33,316 nucleotides of DNA from an uncultured delta proteobacterium (GTDB taxonomy: Bacteria > Myxococcota_A > Polyangia > Polyangiales > JADJMO01), in assembly GCA_903923175.1 (NCBI GenBank), contig CAIXWQ010001082.1:1-33316 (forward strand), written 5' to 3'. The stretch's first letter is position 1, and the number at the start of each line of letters is the position of its first letter. Below the pieces are notes generated by a model. The model ran no database searches. It was not told the DNA's origin and saw only the letters and a program-made list of their open reading frames with translations. Shown piece after piece: positions 23,054-31,277 of this stretch. Made by a program: the position numbers and the translations under genes.

Positions 23054-23482
23054 ATGATGATCTGCCCGAAATGCAGCCGTTCCGTGCGCGAGGCGCGCGC
23101 CTGCCTCCACTGCGGCGCGCGGCTCTCCGACCCCCCGGCGTCCAGCCTCGGCAAGAGCGCGCTGCAGTGGCGGCAGGAGGGGGCGCGGGTGGCGCAGCTA
23201 CGGCAATTCGAGCGCGCGCTGCAGGCCTTCGAGCACGCGCTCGCGATCGAGCCCGAGAACGGCCTCGCCTGGCTGAACAAGGCGATGGTGCTGCGCGAGC
23301 TCGCCCGCGCGGACGACGCGCTCGAGGCCATCCGCACCGCCGCCGAGCTCGACCCGGGCGACCCGACCATCCAGCGGGCGTTGCGCATGTACCCCGGCGC
23401 CGGAATCGCCGCCGCGAGGCCCGCCGAGGGGCGCGACGACCCCGCCACGGCCCCGCCGCATCGCGGAAGCCCCCACGATTGA
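23054..23482 (+). CDS. Small zinc-ribbon plus TPR protein
   Basis: A 142-residue protein with an N-terminal zinc ribbon (C4-P-K-C7 and C17-L-H-C20, a CXXC-X9-CXXC pattern). A helical region with at least two TPR-like repeats follows: ALQWRQEGARVAQLRQFERALQAFEHALAIEPENGLAWLNKAMVLRELARADDALEAIRTAAELDPGDP, split over residues ~35-105. The C-terminal ~35 residues are Pro/Ala-rich and probably disordered. The ATG at 23054 is chosen because AGGAG lies about 10 nt upstream and the zinc ribbon follows at once; a GTG at 23024 would add ten residues. TPRs suggest a protein-protein interaction role in the cytoplasm. No partner is identifiable from the neighbours. A GC-only hairpin lies just downstream at 23495-23513. 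Confidence 0.75.
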   Translation: MMICPKCSRSVREARACLHCGARLSDPPASSLGKSALQWRQEGARVAQLRQFERALQAFEHALAIEPENGLAWLNKAMVLRELARADDALEAIRTAAELDPGDPTIQRALRMYPGAGIAAARPAEGRDDPATAPPHRGSPHD

Positions 23483-23494
23483 GCCTGTTCTGTC

Positions 23495-23513
23495 GCGGCC
23501 GGTCCGCGGCCGC
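23495..23513 (+). terminator. GC-only hairpin after the zinc-ribbon/TPR gene
   Basis: GCGGCCG (23495-23501) pairs with CGGCCGC (23507-23513) around GTCCG, 12 bp after the stop. No T tract follows, so termination is only possible, not shown. Another GCGGCCGC-like copy occurs at about 23521. Confidence 0.35.
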
Positions 23514-23594
23514 TGGTCATGCGGCCGCGTCCGTCCTAGGATGCGCGCCCCTTCGCCGCCGACCCCTACGTGTCGGCGCGCGCCCCGAGGCCTC

Positions 23595-25454
23595 ATGCCC
23601 ACCGACGAGACCACGACGCCGGGAGGCTCGCAGCCCGACGCGAGCCCCGAAACCACTTCGCCCGCCGAGCCCGCCACCGCGGTCGAGGCCAAGCCGGCGG
23701 AGGCTCCTCCCACCGACGCGAGCGCGGCCCCCGCCGACGCCCCGTCTGCGCCGGCCTCTGCCGCAGAGGCTGGCGGCGACGCCGCGGCCCCCGTGGCCGA
23801 GGGCGCCGCGGTGCCCGAGGGGGAGAAGAAGAAGCGCCGTCGCCGCCGCAAGCGCAAGCCCGGCGGGGCCGCGGCCGCCGATGGCGCGCCCGCTGGCGAG
23901 GGCGGCGAGGCCGCCGAGGGTGAGGAGGGGGCTTCCGACGACGACGCCGAAGGCGAGTCGGCCGAAGGCGCCTCCGAGGAGGGGGCCGAGGCCAAGGGCG
24001 ACCAGCCCAAGCCCGCCCGCGACGCCCAGAAGAAGAAGGACAAGAAGCCGCAGCCGCACCGCGAGAAGCCGCCGTTCGCCGTCGGCGAAGAGGTCGCCGG
24101 CAAGGTGACCAAGGTGATGCCCGACGCGATCATGGTCGACGTCGCCGGCAAGGCGCTCGGCATCGTCGATCGCGCCGAGGTCCCCGAGAGCGAGACGCCG
24201 GCCGAGGGCGAGAAGTTCATCGCCAAGATCGCCAACGATGGCGCGCGCGGCGGCCTCGTCGTCCTCACCAAGGACCTCAACCGCTGGCAGAAGGCGCGCG
24301 GCGCCGTCGAGCTCGCGTTCACGCACAAGCAGACCGTGCAGGGCCTGATCACCGGCGTGATCAAGGGCGGCGTCGAGGTCGACGTCGACGGCCTGCGCGG
24401 GTTCGCCCCCGCGTCGCAGGTCGAGCTGCGCCTCGGCGCCGATCTCCACCACCTGATCGGGCAGAAGTTCCCGTTCGACGTCATCGTCTTCGCCAAGCGC
24501 GGCCGCGAGTTCGTGCTGTCGCGCAAGTCGATGCTCGAGGGCGAGGCGAAGAAGCAGCGCGAAGAGGCGCTGACGCACATCGAAGTCGGCAAGGTCGTCA
24601 CCGGCACCGTGCGCTCCGTGAAGGAGTTCGGCGTGTTCGTCGACGTCGGCGGCGTCGACGGCATGGTGCACGTGAGCGAGGCCTCGCACACCGGCGTGCC
24701 GATGAACGAGGTCTTCAAGGTCGGCGAGCAGGTCGAGGTCAAGATCCTCCGCGTCGACGAGAAGGGGAAGATCTGGCTCTCCCGCAAGGCGGCCGAGCAC
24801 GACCCGTGGGACGGCGCGGCCGAGCGCTACGCGCGTGGCACGCGGCTCAAGGGGAAGGTCGTGCGGCTCCAGCCGTTCGGCGCCTTCGTCGAGCTCGAGC
24901 CCGGGATCGACGCCCTGCTCCACGCGAGCGACATGATCTCGGCGAAGCGCTTCATGCACCCGAGCGAGATCATGGCGGTCGGCGACGAGCTCGACGTCAT
25001 CGTCGCGCAGGCCGACATCGCGCACCGGAAGATCGCGCTCCACCCGGCCCCGAAGGAGGGCGAGGTCCCCGCCGAGAACGTCGGTCGGCCGCCGCCGCGC
25101 CTCGCGCCGCACGCCGCCGTGAAGGTCATCGTCGAAGGGCACGAGCCCGGCGGCGCCGGCATCATGGTCAAGATCGTCGGGCAGACGGGGCGCAACGCGA
25201 AGGGCTTCATCGGCTCCTTCGCCACCGGCACCCCCAAGGGCGCCGATCTGCGCCGGGCCTTCCCCGTCGGCACCGAGCTCGACGCGAAGATCGTCGAGAT
25301 GGATCCGCGCAAGGGGATCAAGCTCTCGATCAAGGCGCTGGCGCAGGACCAGGAACGCCAGTCGTTCAAGCAGTACCAGAACGAGGTCAAGCAGACCGCG
25401 AAGTTCGGGACCTTCGGCGACCTCCTCGCCAAGAAGGGCATCGGTACGAAGTAG
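23595..25454 (+). CDS. Multi-S1-domain RNA-binding protein (ribosomal S1-like)
   Basis: A 619-residue protein with five S1-like OB-fold repeats. Approximate spans are 164-230 (GEEVAGKVTKVMPDAIMVDV), 245-315 (VQGLITGVIKGGVEVDVDGLRGFAPASQ), 332-402 (GTVRSVKEFGVFVDVGGVDGMVHVSE), 415-485 (GKVVRLQPFGAFVELEPGIDALLHASDM) and 505-590 (a divergent one). This is the architecture of ribosomal protein S1 and its paralogs, which bind single-stranded RNA. The N-terminal ~155 residues are low-complexity: Ala/Pro/Thr/Glu-rich with one basic run (KKKRRRRRKRK, about residues 77-87). That extension is not found in E. coli S1. Because it lacks the typical six regular repeats, it may be an S1 paralog and not RpsA itself. 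The ATG at 23595 is the first plausible start. RNase R follows after a terminator. Confidence 0.85.
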   Translation: MPTDETTTPGGSQPDASPETTSPAEPATAVEAKPAEAPPTDASAAPADAPSAPASAAEAGGDAAAPVAEGAAVPEGEKKKRRRRRKRKPGGAAAADGAPAGEGGEAAEGEEGASDDDAEGESAEGASEEGAEAKGDQPKPARDAQKKKDKKPQPHREKPPFAVGEEVAGKVTKVMPDAIMVDVAGKALGIVDRAEVPESETPAEGEKFIAKIANDGARGGLVVLTKDLNRWQKARGAVELAFTHKQTVQGLITGVIKGGVEVDVDGLRGFAPASQVELRLGADLHHLIGQKFPFDVIVFAKRGREFVLSRKSMLEGEAKKQREEALTHIEVGKVVTGTVRSVKEFGVFVDVGGVDGMVHVSEASHTGVPMNEVFKVGEQVEVKILRVDEKGKIWLSRKAAEHDPWDGAAERYARGTRLKGKVVRLQPFGAFVELEPGIDALLHASDMISAKRFMHPSEIMAVGDELDVIVAQADIAHRKIALHPAPKEGEVPAENVGRPPPRLAPHAAVKVIVEGHEPGGAGIMVKIVGQTGRNAKGFIGSFATGTPKGADLRRAFPVGTELDAKIVEMDPRKGIKLSIKALAQDQERQSFKQYQNEVKQTAKFGTFGDLLAKKGIGTK

Positions 25455-25494
25455 CCCTTCGACCGATCCTGGTGCGGGTTTCGCACGACCACTT

Positions 25495-25532
25495 CGGCCG
25501 CCCGGCACCCGTCGGGCGGCCGTCGTCATTTT
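25495..25532 (+). terminator. Intrinsic terminator after the S1-domain gene
   Basis: A perfect 10-bp stem pairs 25495-25504 (CGGCCGCCCG) with 25513-25522 (CGGGCGGCCG) around an 8-nt loop. CATTTT follows at 25527-25532. It lies 40 bp after the stop codon and before the RNase R gene. Confidence 0.8.
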
Positions 25533-25592
25533 CGCGCGCCCTCCGAGCCGCCTCCGCGCGCACCCACCGACCGATCACGACAGAGACCATCC

Positions 25593-28001
25593 TTGGCACT
25601 TCCCCACCGCTCCCAGCTCCTCGAGCTCCTCGCGCAAGCGGGACGCCCGCTCCACGTCGCCGAGATCGCCGGCCGCCTCGGCCAGGAGGAGACGGTGATG
25701 CACGCGCTCACCGCGATGCTCGACGACATGGTGCTCACCGGCGCGGTGCGCGCGTTCCCGGGGCACCGCTACCGCATCGCCCACGACGTCACCGAGGTCG
25801 AGAGCCAGCGCGAGGGGGCTCGCTCGATCCGCGAGCGTGACGGCATCTTCAGCATGAACCCGCGCGGGTTCGGCTTCGTGGCGAGCCCCGGCACCGGCGC
25901 CGCCGACGCGTTCATCAACCCCGAGGCGATCGGCGGCGCGCTCCACGGCGATCGCGTGCGCATCCGCGTGGGCCGCACGACCTCGCGGGGCACCGAGGGG
26001 GAGATCATCTCCGTCGTCTCGCGCGCCGTCACGCGCGTGCCCGGCACCATCCGCCAGAAGGGGCGCTCGGCGTGGCTCGAGCCCGACGACGCGCGCATGC
26101 GCGGCCCGATCACGTTCACGGTCCCGGGCGCCGAGCCCGGCGCGCCGCGCGTCGAGTGGAACGACGGCATGGCGGCGATCCTCAAGATCACGCGCTACCC
26201 GACGCGCAACGACGAGCTCCCCGAGGGCGAGCTGCTGCAGGTGCTCGGCATGCCGGGCGAGCCGAAGGTCGAGCTCGCCAAGATCCTCGCGCGCGAGGAG
26301 GTCATCGAGACGTTCCCCGACGCGGTGGTCGCCGAGGCGCGCGCGTACGGCGACGCGATCACCGACGCCCAGATCGAAGGGCGCGAGGATCTCCGCCCGC
26401 TGCCGCTGGTCACCATCGACCCCAAGGACGCCCGCGACCACGACGACGCGGTCTTCGTGCGCCGCGCGACCGAGCACGACGGCGACGACGCCGCCTACGT
26501 CGCGTGGATCGCCATCGCCGACGTGGCCGACTACGTGCGGCCCGGCACCGCGCTCGACACCGAGGCCCTGCGCCGCGGCTGCTCGGTGTACCTGCCGGAT
26601 CGCGCCATCCCGATGCTCCCGCGCGAGCTCTCGACGCACCTCTGCTCGCTGGTGGCGGAGCAGGATCGGCTTTGCCTCGCCGTCGAGGTGACGCTCGACG
26701 CGACCGGCCTGCCGCTGCGCCACCGCCTCGTCGAAGGCGTGATGCGCAACCGCGCGAAGCTCGCCTACGAAGACGTCGCGCGCGTGCTCGGCTTCATCAC
26801 CGACGACGAGCCGCTGAACCCTGCGGCCGTCGCGCTCAAGCCCGACCTCGTCATCGCCTGGGAGCTCTCGTCGCAGCTGCGCGCGTGCCGCATGCGCCGC
26901 GGCGCGCTCGATTTCGATCTCCCCGAGGCGAAGGTCGTCCTCGACGACACCGGCCGCTGCATCGACGTGATTCGCGCGCGCGGAAACCCTGGGATCAAGA
27001 AGGCCTACAACCTGATCGAGGAGCTCATGCTCCTCGCCAACGAAGTCGTCGCCGAGGACCTCACCGGCAAGACGGTGCCGACGGTGTACCGCGTGCACGG
27101 CGTCCCCGACGAGGCGAAGCTCGATCGCTTCGCCTCGGTGGCCGAGACGATGGGCGTGCCGTTCGACGTCGAGCTCGCGCGCGATCCGAAGGCGCTCGGC
27201 AAGTTCCTCAAGGTGATCGCGACCCACCAGCAGGCCAACGTGCTCAACACGCTGCTGCTGCGCGCGATGAAGCAAGCCACCTACGACGTCGTGAACATCG
27301 GCCACTACGGCCTCGCGTCGAAGGCCTACCTGCACTTCACGTCGCCGATCCGGCGTTACCCTGACCTCGTCGTCCACCGCGCGGTCCACCGACTGATCCG
27401 CGGCGTCCCCGTCGCGCGCGATCACGACGCGCTCGAGGCGCTCAAGGAGGCCGCGCTGCTCGCCAGCGCGCGCGAGCGCAAGGCGATGGACGTCGAGCGC
27501 GAGGTCGTCGACCTCCACCGCGCGATCCTGATGCAGGCCCACCTCGGCGAGGCCAAGGAGGGGACCGTCACGGCCCTGGTCGGCAGCGGGATCTTCGTCG
27601 CCCTGGACACGCCGTACGTCGACGTCCTCGTCAAATTCGAGTCGCTCGGCGAGGGGTGGGAGCTCGACGAGGAGGGGATCACGGCGTTCTCGCAGAGCTC
27701 GGGTCAGTCGATCCGGCTCGGCGATCGCATGATGGTGCGCGTCGAGGAGGTCTCGATCCCGCGCCGCACGGTCTACGGCTCGCGGCTCGCGTCCGCCGAG
27801 CAGGACGGCGCGCGCCCCTCGAAGCGCCCGCAGGGGCGCAAGCGCGTCGTCGAGGCCGCGCCCCCCGCCCGCGGCGGCAAGCGCGGCGAGAAGAAGGGCG
27901 CGCCGCCGTCGCGGTCGGCTGGCCCTGGCGGTCAGGGCGGCGGAGCTCGCTCCGCTGCGCCCAAGCCGCGCAAGGGGCCGAAGGGGAAGAAGCGTCGCTG
28001 A
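25593..28001 (+). CDS. rnr: Ribonuclease R
   Basis: An 802-residue 3'-5' exoribonuclease of the RNase II/RNB family, expected to degrade structured RNA in the cytoplasm. In order: an N-terminal helix-turn-helix-like region (about 5-55), cold-shock OB domains (about 80-240), the RNB catalytic domain (about 270-610), an S1 domain (about 650-725) and a basic Lys/Arg/Gly-rich tail (735-802), as in RNase R. The metal-binding signature ITIDPKDARDHDDAV places acidic residues at D276, D282, D284 and D285. FTSPIRRYPDLVVHR is the second RNB hallmark. The start is the TTG at 25593, with only a weak purine-rich stretch upstream; in-frame ATGs come too late and would remove the N-terminal domain. It follows the S1-protein gene, with a terminator in between. 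Confidence 0.94.
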   Translation: MALPHRSQLLELLAQAGRPLHVAEIAGRLGQEETVMHALTAMLDDMVLTGAVRAFPGHRYRIAHDVTEVESQREGARSIRERDGIFSMNPRGFGFVASPGTGAADAFINPEAIGGALHGDRVRIRVGRTTSRGTEGEIISVVSRAVTRVPGTIRQKGRSAWLEPDDARMRGPITFTVPGAEPGAPRVEWNDGMAAILKITRYPTRNDELPEGELLQVLGMPGEPKVELAKILAREEVIETFPDAVVAEARAYGDAITDAQIEGREDLRPLPLVTIDPKDARDHDDAVFVRRATEHDGDDAAYVAWIAIADVADYVRPGTALDTEALRRGCSVYLPDRAIPMLPRELSTHLCSLVAEQDRLCLAVEVTLDATGLPLRHRLVEGVMRNRAKLAYEDVARVLGFITDDEPLNPAAVALKPDLVIAWELSSQLRACRMRRGALDFDLPEAKVVLDDTGRCIDVIRARGNPGIKKAYNLIEELMLLANEVVAEDLTGKTVPTVYRVHGVPDEAKLDRFASVAETMGVPFDVELARDPKALGKFLKVIATHQQANVLNTLLLRAMKQATYDVVNIGHYGLASKAYLHFTSPIRRYPDLVVHRAVHRLIRGVPVARDHDALEALKEAALLASARERKAMDVEREVVDLHRAILMQAHLGEAKEGTVTALVGSGIFVALDTPYVDVLVKFESLGEGWELDEEGITAFSQSSGQSIRLGDRMMVRVEEVSIPRRTVYGSRLASAEQDGARPSKRPQGRKRVVEAAPPARGGKRGEKKGAPPSRSAGPGGQGGGARSAAPKPRKGPKGKKRR

Positions 28002-28135
28002 GCTCGTCCGCGGGACTCGACGCGGAAGGCGAGCGCAGCGACGCGAACGGATGCCGATCATGCGCGCGCGCGGCGCTCGTCTTCGTCGAAAGTCGTCGGG
28101 TGAGCGTCGGGCGGACGCCGGTCATGGCAACGGGG

Positions 28136-28163
28136 GTGACGCGCGCCGCGCGATTCGTATGCT
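28136..28163 (+). promoter_or_regulatory. Promoter candidate directly before the kinase gene
   Basis: GTGACG (28136-28141, close to TTGACA) and TATGCT (28158-28163) are separated by 16 nt. Transcription would begin at about 28169-28171, that is at the GTG start codon (28170), which has no SD. This suggests a leaderless mRNA. The remaining 28002-28135 spacer shows no other feature. Confidence 0.5.
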
Positions 28164-28169
28164 CGCGAG

Positions 28170-30365
28170 GTGCCTCTCCCGCCGACGCCCCCCACGCAGC
28201 CCCTCGGCGCCTCGGCCGAGACGGTGAGCGCACATTCGTTCGGCCCGTTCGTGCTCGAGGAGCGCATCGCGCTCGGCGGGACGGCGGAGGTCTACGTCGC
28301 GCATCCGGCGCGAGGGGCGCTCCCCGCGCCGCGGCTGGTGGTGAAGCGGCTCCTGCCTGCGCTGCGCGGTGACGAGGAGCTTCGCTCCACGTTCTCCGAG
28401 GAGGCGGCCATCCACGGCAGGTTCCGCCACCCCAACATCGTGGCCTGCTTCGGCGTCGGCGAGGCCGCGGGCGAGCCGTACCTCACGATGGAGTACGTGC
28501 CCGGCGTCGACCTGCACCGCGTGCTGCGCGTGCTCCACGCGCGCGCCGCCGCCGTCCCGGTCGCGGTCGCCTGCTTCGTCGCGCGCGAGGTGCTCGCCGC
28601 GCTCGCCGAGGTCCACGCGGCCGTCGGCGAGGACTTCACGCCGCTCGCCATCGTGCACCGCGACGTCAGCCCGTCGAACGTCTACCTGTCGATCGACGGC
28701 GACGTGAAGCTCGGCGATTTCGGCATCGCGCGGGCCGCCTCGCTCCGGCCGCGGCCGGGCGGAGGCGCGCTGCGCGGGAAGATTGGCTACCTCGCGCCGG
28801 AGCAGGTCGCCGAGGCCGTCGTCGATCATCGGGCCGATCTCTTCGCGGTCGCGAACGTGCTCGCGGAGATGGTCGTGGGCAAGCCGATCTTCACGGGTGC
28901 CGGTCAGCTCGCCATCCTGCTCGCGATCCGCGACGTGCGGCTCGGCGTGCTGCACGAGGCGAAGGCGCGGCTCCCCGAGGCGCTGGTGGCCGTGCTGGAG
29001 CGGGCGCTCGCGCGCAACCCGAGCGATCGCTTCCACGACGCCGAGGAGCTCGCGGCCGCGCTCGCGCCCTTCGCGCTCGAAGGCGTCGCCGGTCGTCGCG
29101 AGGTCAAGGCGCTCGTCGCGCTCGCGAAGACCTCGCACCTGGAGCCCGCGCCGGCCGTCCCGCACGCGCCGCCGGTGCGCGCCGCCGCTGCCCCGCCGAG
29201 CTCGCCGCTCACGTTCGCCGAGCCGCTCGAAGGGGAGCCCGTGGCGCTCGCCGCGCCGGCGCCGGCGCCGAGCCTGGGCGCCCCCACCGTGCCGGTCGAC
29301 GACGAGAAGACGCCGATTCGCGCGGCGATCGTGGCCGACTCGTTCGACGACGAGTGGGCCGAGCCGGCGCTCAGCCAGCGCACCACGGCGCCGTTCTCGC
29401 CCGCGCCGTCGCACGTGAAGACGGGCGACGGGCGCGTGATCGGCCCGCTCACGTACGCGAAGCTCGTCGAGCTGGTCGCTACCGGGCGCGTCGCCGCCGA
29501 CGACCAGGTCGACTTCTTCGGCACCGGCTACGTGCCGGTGACCGACATCGAGGAGCTCGCGCGCCTGCTGGCGCCGCGGAGCACGGTCACGAGCAAGATC
29601 GAAGGGCCGGGTTCGGCGGTGTGGCAGGCGCCGGCCGCCGAGCAGTTCGACGCCGGCCTCGGCGGCGCGATCGAGCCGGGCGCCGCCGCCGCGCTCGCCT
29701 ACGTCGCGAGCCGTCGCGCGACCGGCGTGCTGCTCGCGCAGGCGGACGATCGCCGCAAGGAGATCTACTTCGTCAACGGTCGCTTGTTCCACGTGCCGTC
29801 GAACGAGACCAACGAGCTGCTCGGCGAGTACCTCGTCGCGCGCGGCATGCTCGATCGCTCGGATCTCGACTTCGCGCTCGCCGTGCTCCCGCGCTTCAAC
29901 GGGCGCATCGGCGAGGCGCTGATGGGGCTGGGCCTCGTCGACACCATGAAGATGTTCCGCGCCATCCAGGAGCAGGGGCGCGACAAGGTCGCCGAGCTCT
30001 TCACGTGGAGCGAAGGGGCGCTCGCGTTCTACGAGGGCGCGCAGCCCACGAAGGTCGAGTTCCCGCTCGACCTCCCGGTCGGCCCCATCATCGAGTCCGG
30101 GGTCGCGCGCATGCTCGACGATCGCCGGGCGAGCGCGCGCTGGGCCCCCTGGGTCGACCGCCGTCTGGCCGTCGTCGACGTCGCCCCCGGCCTGCGCGAC
30201 GCCGCTTGGTCGCCACGCGTCGAGCAGGCGCTGTCGCTCGCCAAGGCACCCATCGTCGCGCGCGCGCTGCTGCGCGCGATCGCCGTTTCGGGCGCCACCG
30301 CTCACGACGCGGCGCGCGCGGTCGAGGCCGCGCGCCTCGCCGGACTGCTCCGGTTCACCGACTGA
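28170..30365 (+). CDS. Ser/Thr protein kinase with C-terminal GYF_2-like and DUF4388-like modules
   Basis: A 731-residue Hanks-type kinase. Residues ~24-310 form the kinase domain: glycine loop IALGGTAEVYVA, K59 (VVKRLLP), catalytic HRD at H163-D165 (IVHRDVSPSNVYLS), DFG at D183 (LGDFGIARA) and YLAPEQV. All key residues are present, so it should be active. A Pro/Ala-rich linker (about 320-405) leads to DGRVIGPLTYAKLVELVATGRVAADDQVDFFG (about 415-460), which resembles a GYF_2 domain. After that, FVNGRLFHVPSNETNELLGEYLVARGMLD...RFNGRIGEALMGLGLVD (about 510-640) resembles DUF4388/PATAN. No transmembrane helix is seen, so it is probably cytoplasmic. Such kinases are common in myxobacteria. The GTG start lacks an SD. 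Confidence 0.88.
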   Translation: MPLPPTPPTQPLGASAETVSAHSFGPFVLEERIALGGTAEVYVAHPARGALPAPRLVVKRLLPALRGDEELRSTFSEEAAIHGRFRHPNIVACFGVGEAAGEPYLTMEYVPGVDLHRVLRVLHARAAAVPVAVACFVAREVLAALAEVHAAVGEDFTPLAIVHRDVSPSNVYLSIDGDVKLGDFGIARAASLRPRPGGGALRGKIGYLAPEQVAEAVVDHRADLFAVANVLAEMVVGKPIFTGAGQLAILLAIRDVRLGVLHEAKARLPEALVAVLERALARNPSDRFHDAEELAAALAPFALEGVAGRREVKALVALAKTSHLEPAPAVPHAPPVRAAAAPPSSPLTFAEPLEGEPVALAAPAPAPSLGAPTVPVDDEKTPIRAAIVADSFDDEWAEPALSQRTTAPFSPAPSHVKTGDGRVIGPLTYAKLVELVATGRVAADDQVDFFGTGYVPVTDIEELARLLAPRSTVTSKIEGPGSAVWQAPAAEQFDAGLGGAIEPGAAAALAYVASRRATGVLLAQADDRRKEIYFVNGRLFHVPSNETNELLGEYLVARGMLDRSDLDFALAVLPRFNGRIGEALMGLGLVDTMKMFRAIQEQGRDKVAELFTWSEGALAFYEGAQPTKVEFPLDLPVGPIIESGVARMLDDRRASARWAPWVDRRLAVVDVAPGLRDAAWSPRVEQALSLAKAPIVARALLRAIAVSGATAHDAARAVEAARLAGLLRFTD

Positions 30366-30518
30366 GGCTGCGCGAGTGACCGCGGCGACCGTGGTGACGG
30401 CGGTGACCGCGCCTCGGTGGACCGAGCCCCGAGGGGGAGCGCCCCGCGAAGCCGACGCTCGCGAAGCTGCCAGGTGACGACGCGCGATCGCGCCTCGTGC
30501 TACCGTTTCGACCCTGCG

Positions 30519-31187
30519 ATGGAAGATCTGATCGCCCCCGACGCGCGGCTCCTCGAGCGCTTCGGCCGTCGCTTCGCCGCCGGCGAGGTCCTCTTTCGCG
30601 AGGGCGAGCCCGGCCAAGAGGCATTCCTGCTGCATGAGGGGCGCGTCCGGCTGCTCAAGCGCGTCCGCACGGTCGAGCGCTCGCTCGTCGTGCTGAAGCC
30701 GGGCGATCTCTTCGGCGAGTCGGCGCTCATCCCTGGCTCGGCGCGCTCCTCGAGCGCCGTCGCCCTGAGCGAAGGGGTCGCCCTCGCGCTGGCCGAGTCG
30801 ACCTTCCGCGCGCTCCTCCAGAACAACGCTGCCATCGCGAGCCGGGTGCTCCAGCAGCTGGTGCGGCGCCTGCGCGAGCTCGAGGACCAGATCGAGTTCA
30901 CGATGATCCGCGACACCCAGTCGAAGGTCGTCTCGGCGCTCTTGAAGCTCGCCAGCGCGAGCACCGGGACCGGCGGGGCGGTCGTGGTGTCTCCGCTCGA
31001 GCTCTCCTCGCGGGTCGGCCTCGACGTCGACACCGTCAAGCGAACGGTCCAGCAGCTACGCGATGGCGAATACGTCCGGATTGCGGACGAGAAGCTCGAG
31101 ATCCCGGACGTCGAGGCGCTGCGGAAGCTCTACGGTTTGCTGGGCGTGAAGGACGAATTGCGCGGCAACCCTGACGATCAAGCCTGA
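30519..31187 (+). CDS. Crp/Fnr family transcriptional regulator
   Basis: A 222-residue regulator. The cNMP-binding-type beta-roll (about 12-120) shows GEVLFREGEPGQEAFLLHEGRVRLLKRV and then LKPGDLFGESALIPGSARSSSAVAL. This is a complete phosphate-binding cassette: GES with R and SS following. Cyclic-nucleotide or related ligand binding is thus plausible, unlike the other Crp-like protein at 11710. The dimer helix (about 110-145) and winged HTH (about 155-205; LELSSRVGLDVDTVKRTVQQLRDGEYVRI) follow. The ATG at 30519 has no clear SD, and TACCGT lies 12 nt before it. The upstream open frame to 30417 is Arg-rich and not protein-like. The RodZ-like gene begins 90 bp downstream, with a palindrome between. 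Confidence 0.88.
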   Translation: MEDLIAPDARLLERFGRRFAAGEVLFREGEPGQEAFLLHEGRVRLLKRVRTVERSLVVLKPGDLFGESALIPGSARSSSAVALSEGVALALAESTFRALLQNNAAIASRVLQQLVRRLRELEDQIEFTMIRDTQSKVVSALLKLASASTGTGGAVVVSPLELSSRVGLDVDTVKRTVQQLRDGEYVRIADEKLEIPDVEALRKLYGLLGVKDELRGNPDDQA

Positions 31188-31238
31188 AAATCGGGCCAGT
31201 GTGTGCGCTGAACCGCGCCCGGGCCAAGATTTTCGCGG

Positions 31239-31267
31239 TTGACCGGGGATCCCCGGTGCGTTACTCA
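31239..31267 (+). promoter_or_regulatory. Promoter with 16-bp palindromic operator before the RodZ-like gene
   Basis: TTGACC (31239-31244) and TACTCA (31262-31267) are exactly 17 nt apart. The perfect palindrome ACCGGGGATCCCCGGT (31242-31257) overlaps the end of the -35 and fills most of the spacer. Transcription would begin near 31274, only a few nt before the ATG at 31278. Its position suits a repressor or a MerR-like regulator that works in the spacer. Confidence 0.6.
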
Positions 31268-31277
31268 CGGTTCGCCC

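Noticed and set aside
15755-28001. Idea that 15755-28001 is a horizontally acquired island
   Set aside because: No integrase, tRNA, transposase, flanking repeat or clear composition shift is visible; RNase R and S1-type genes are housekeeping.
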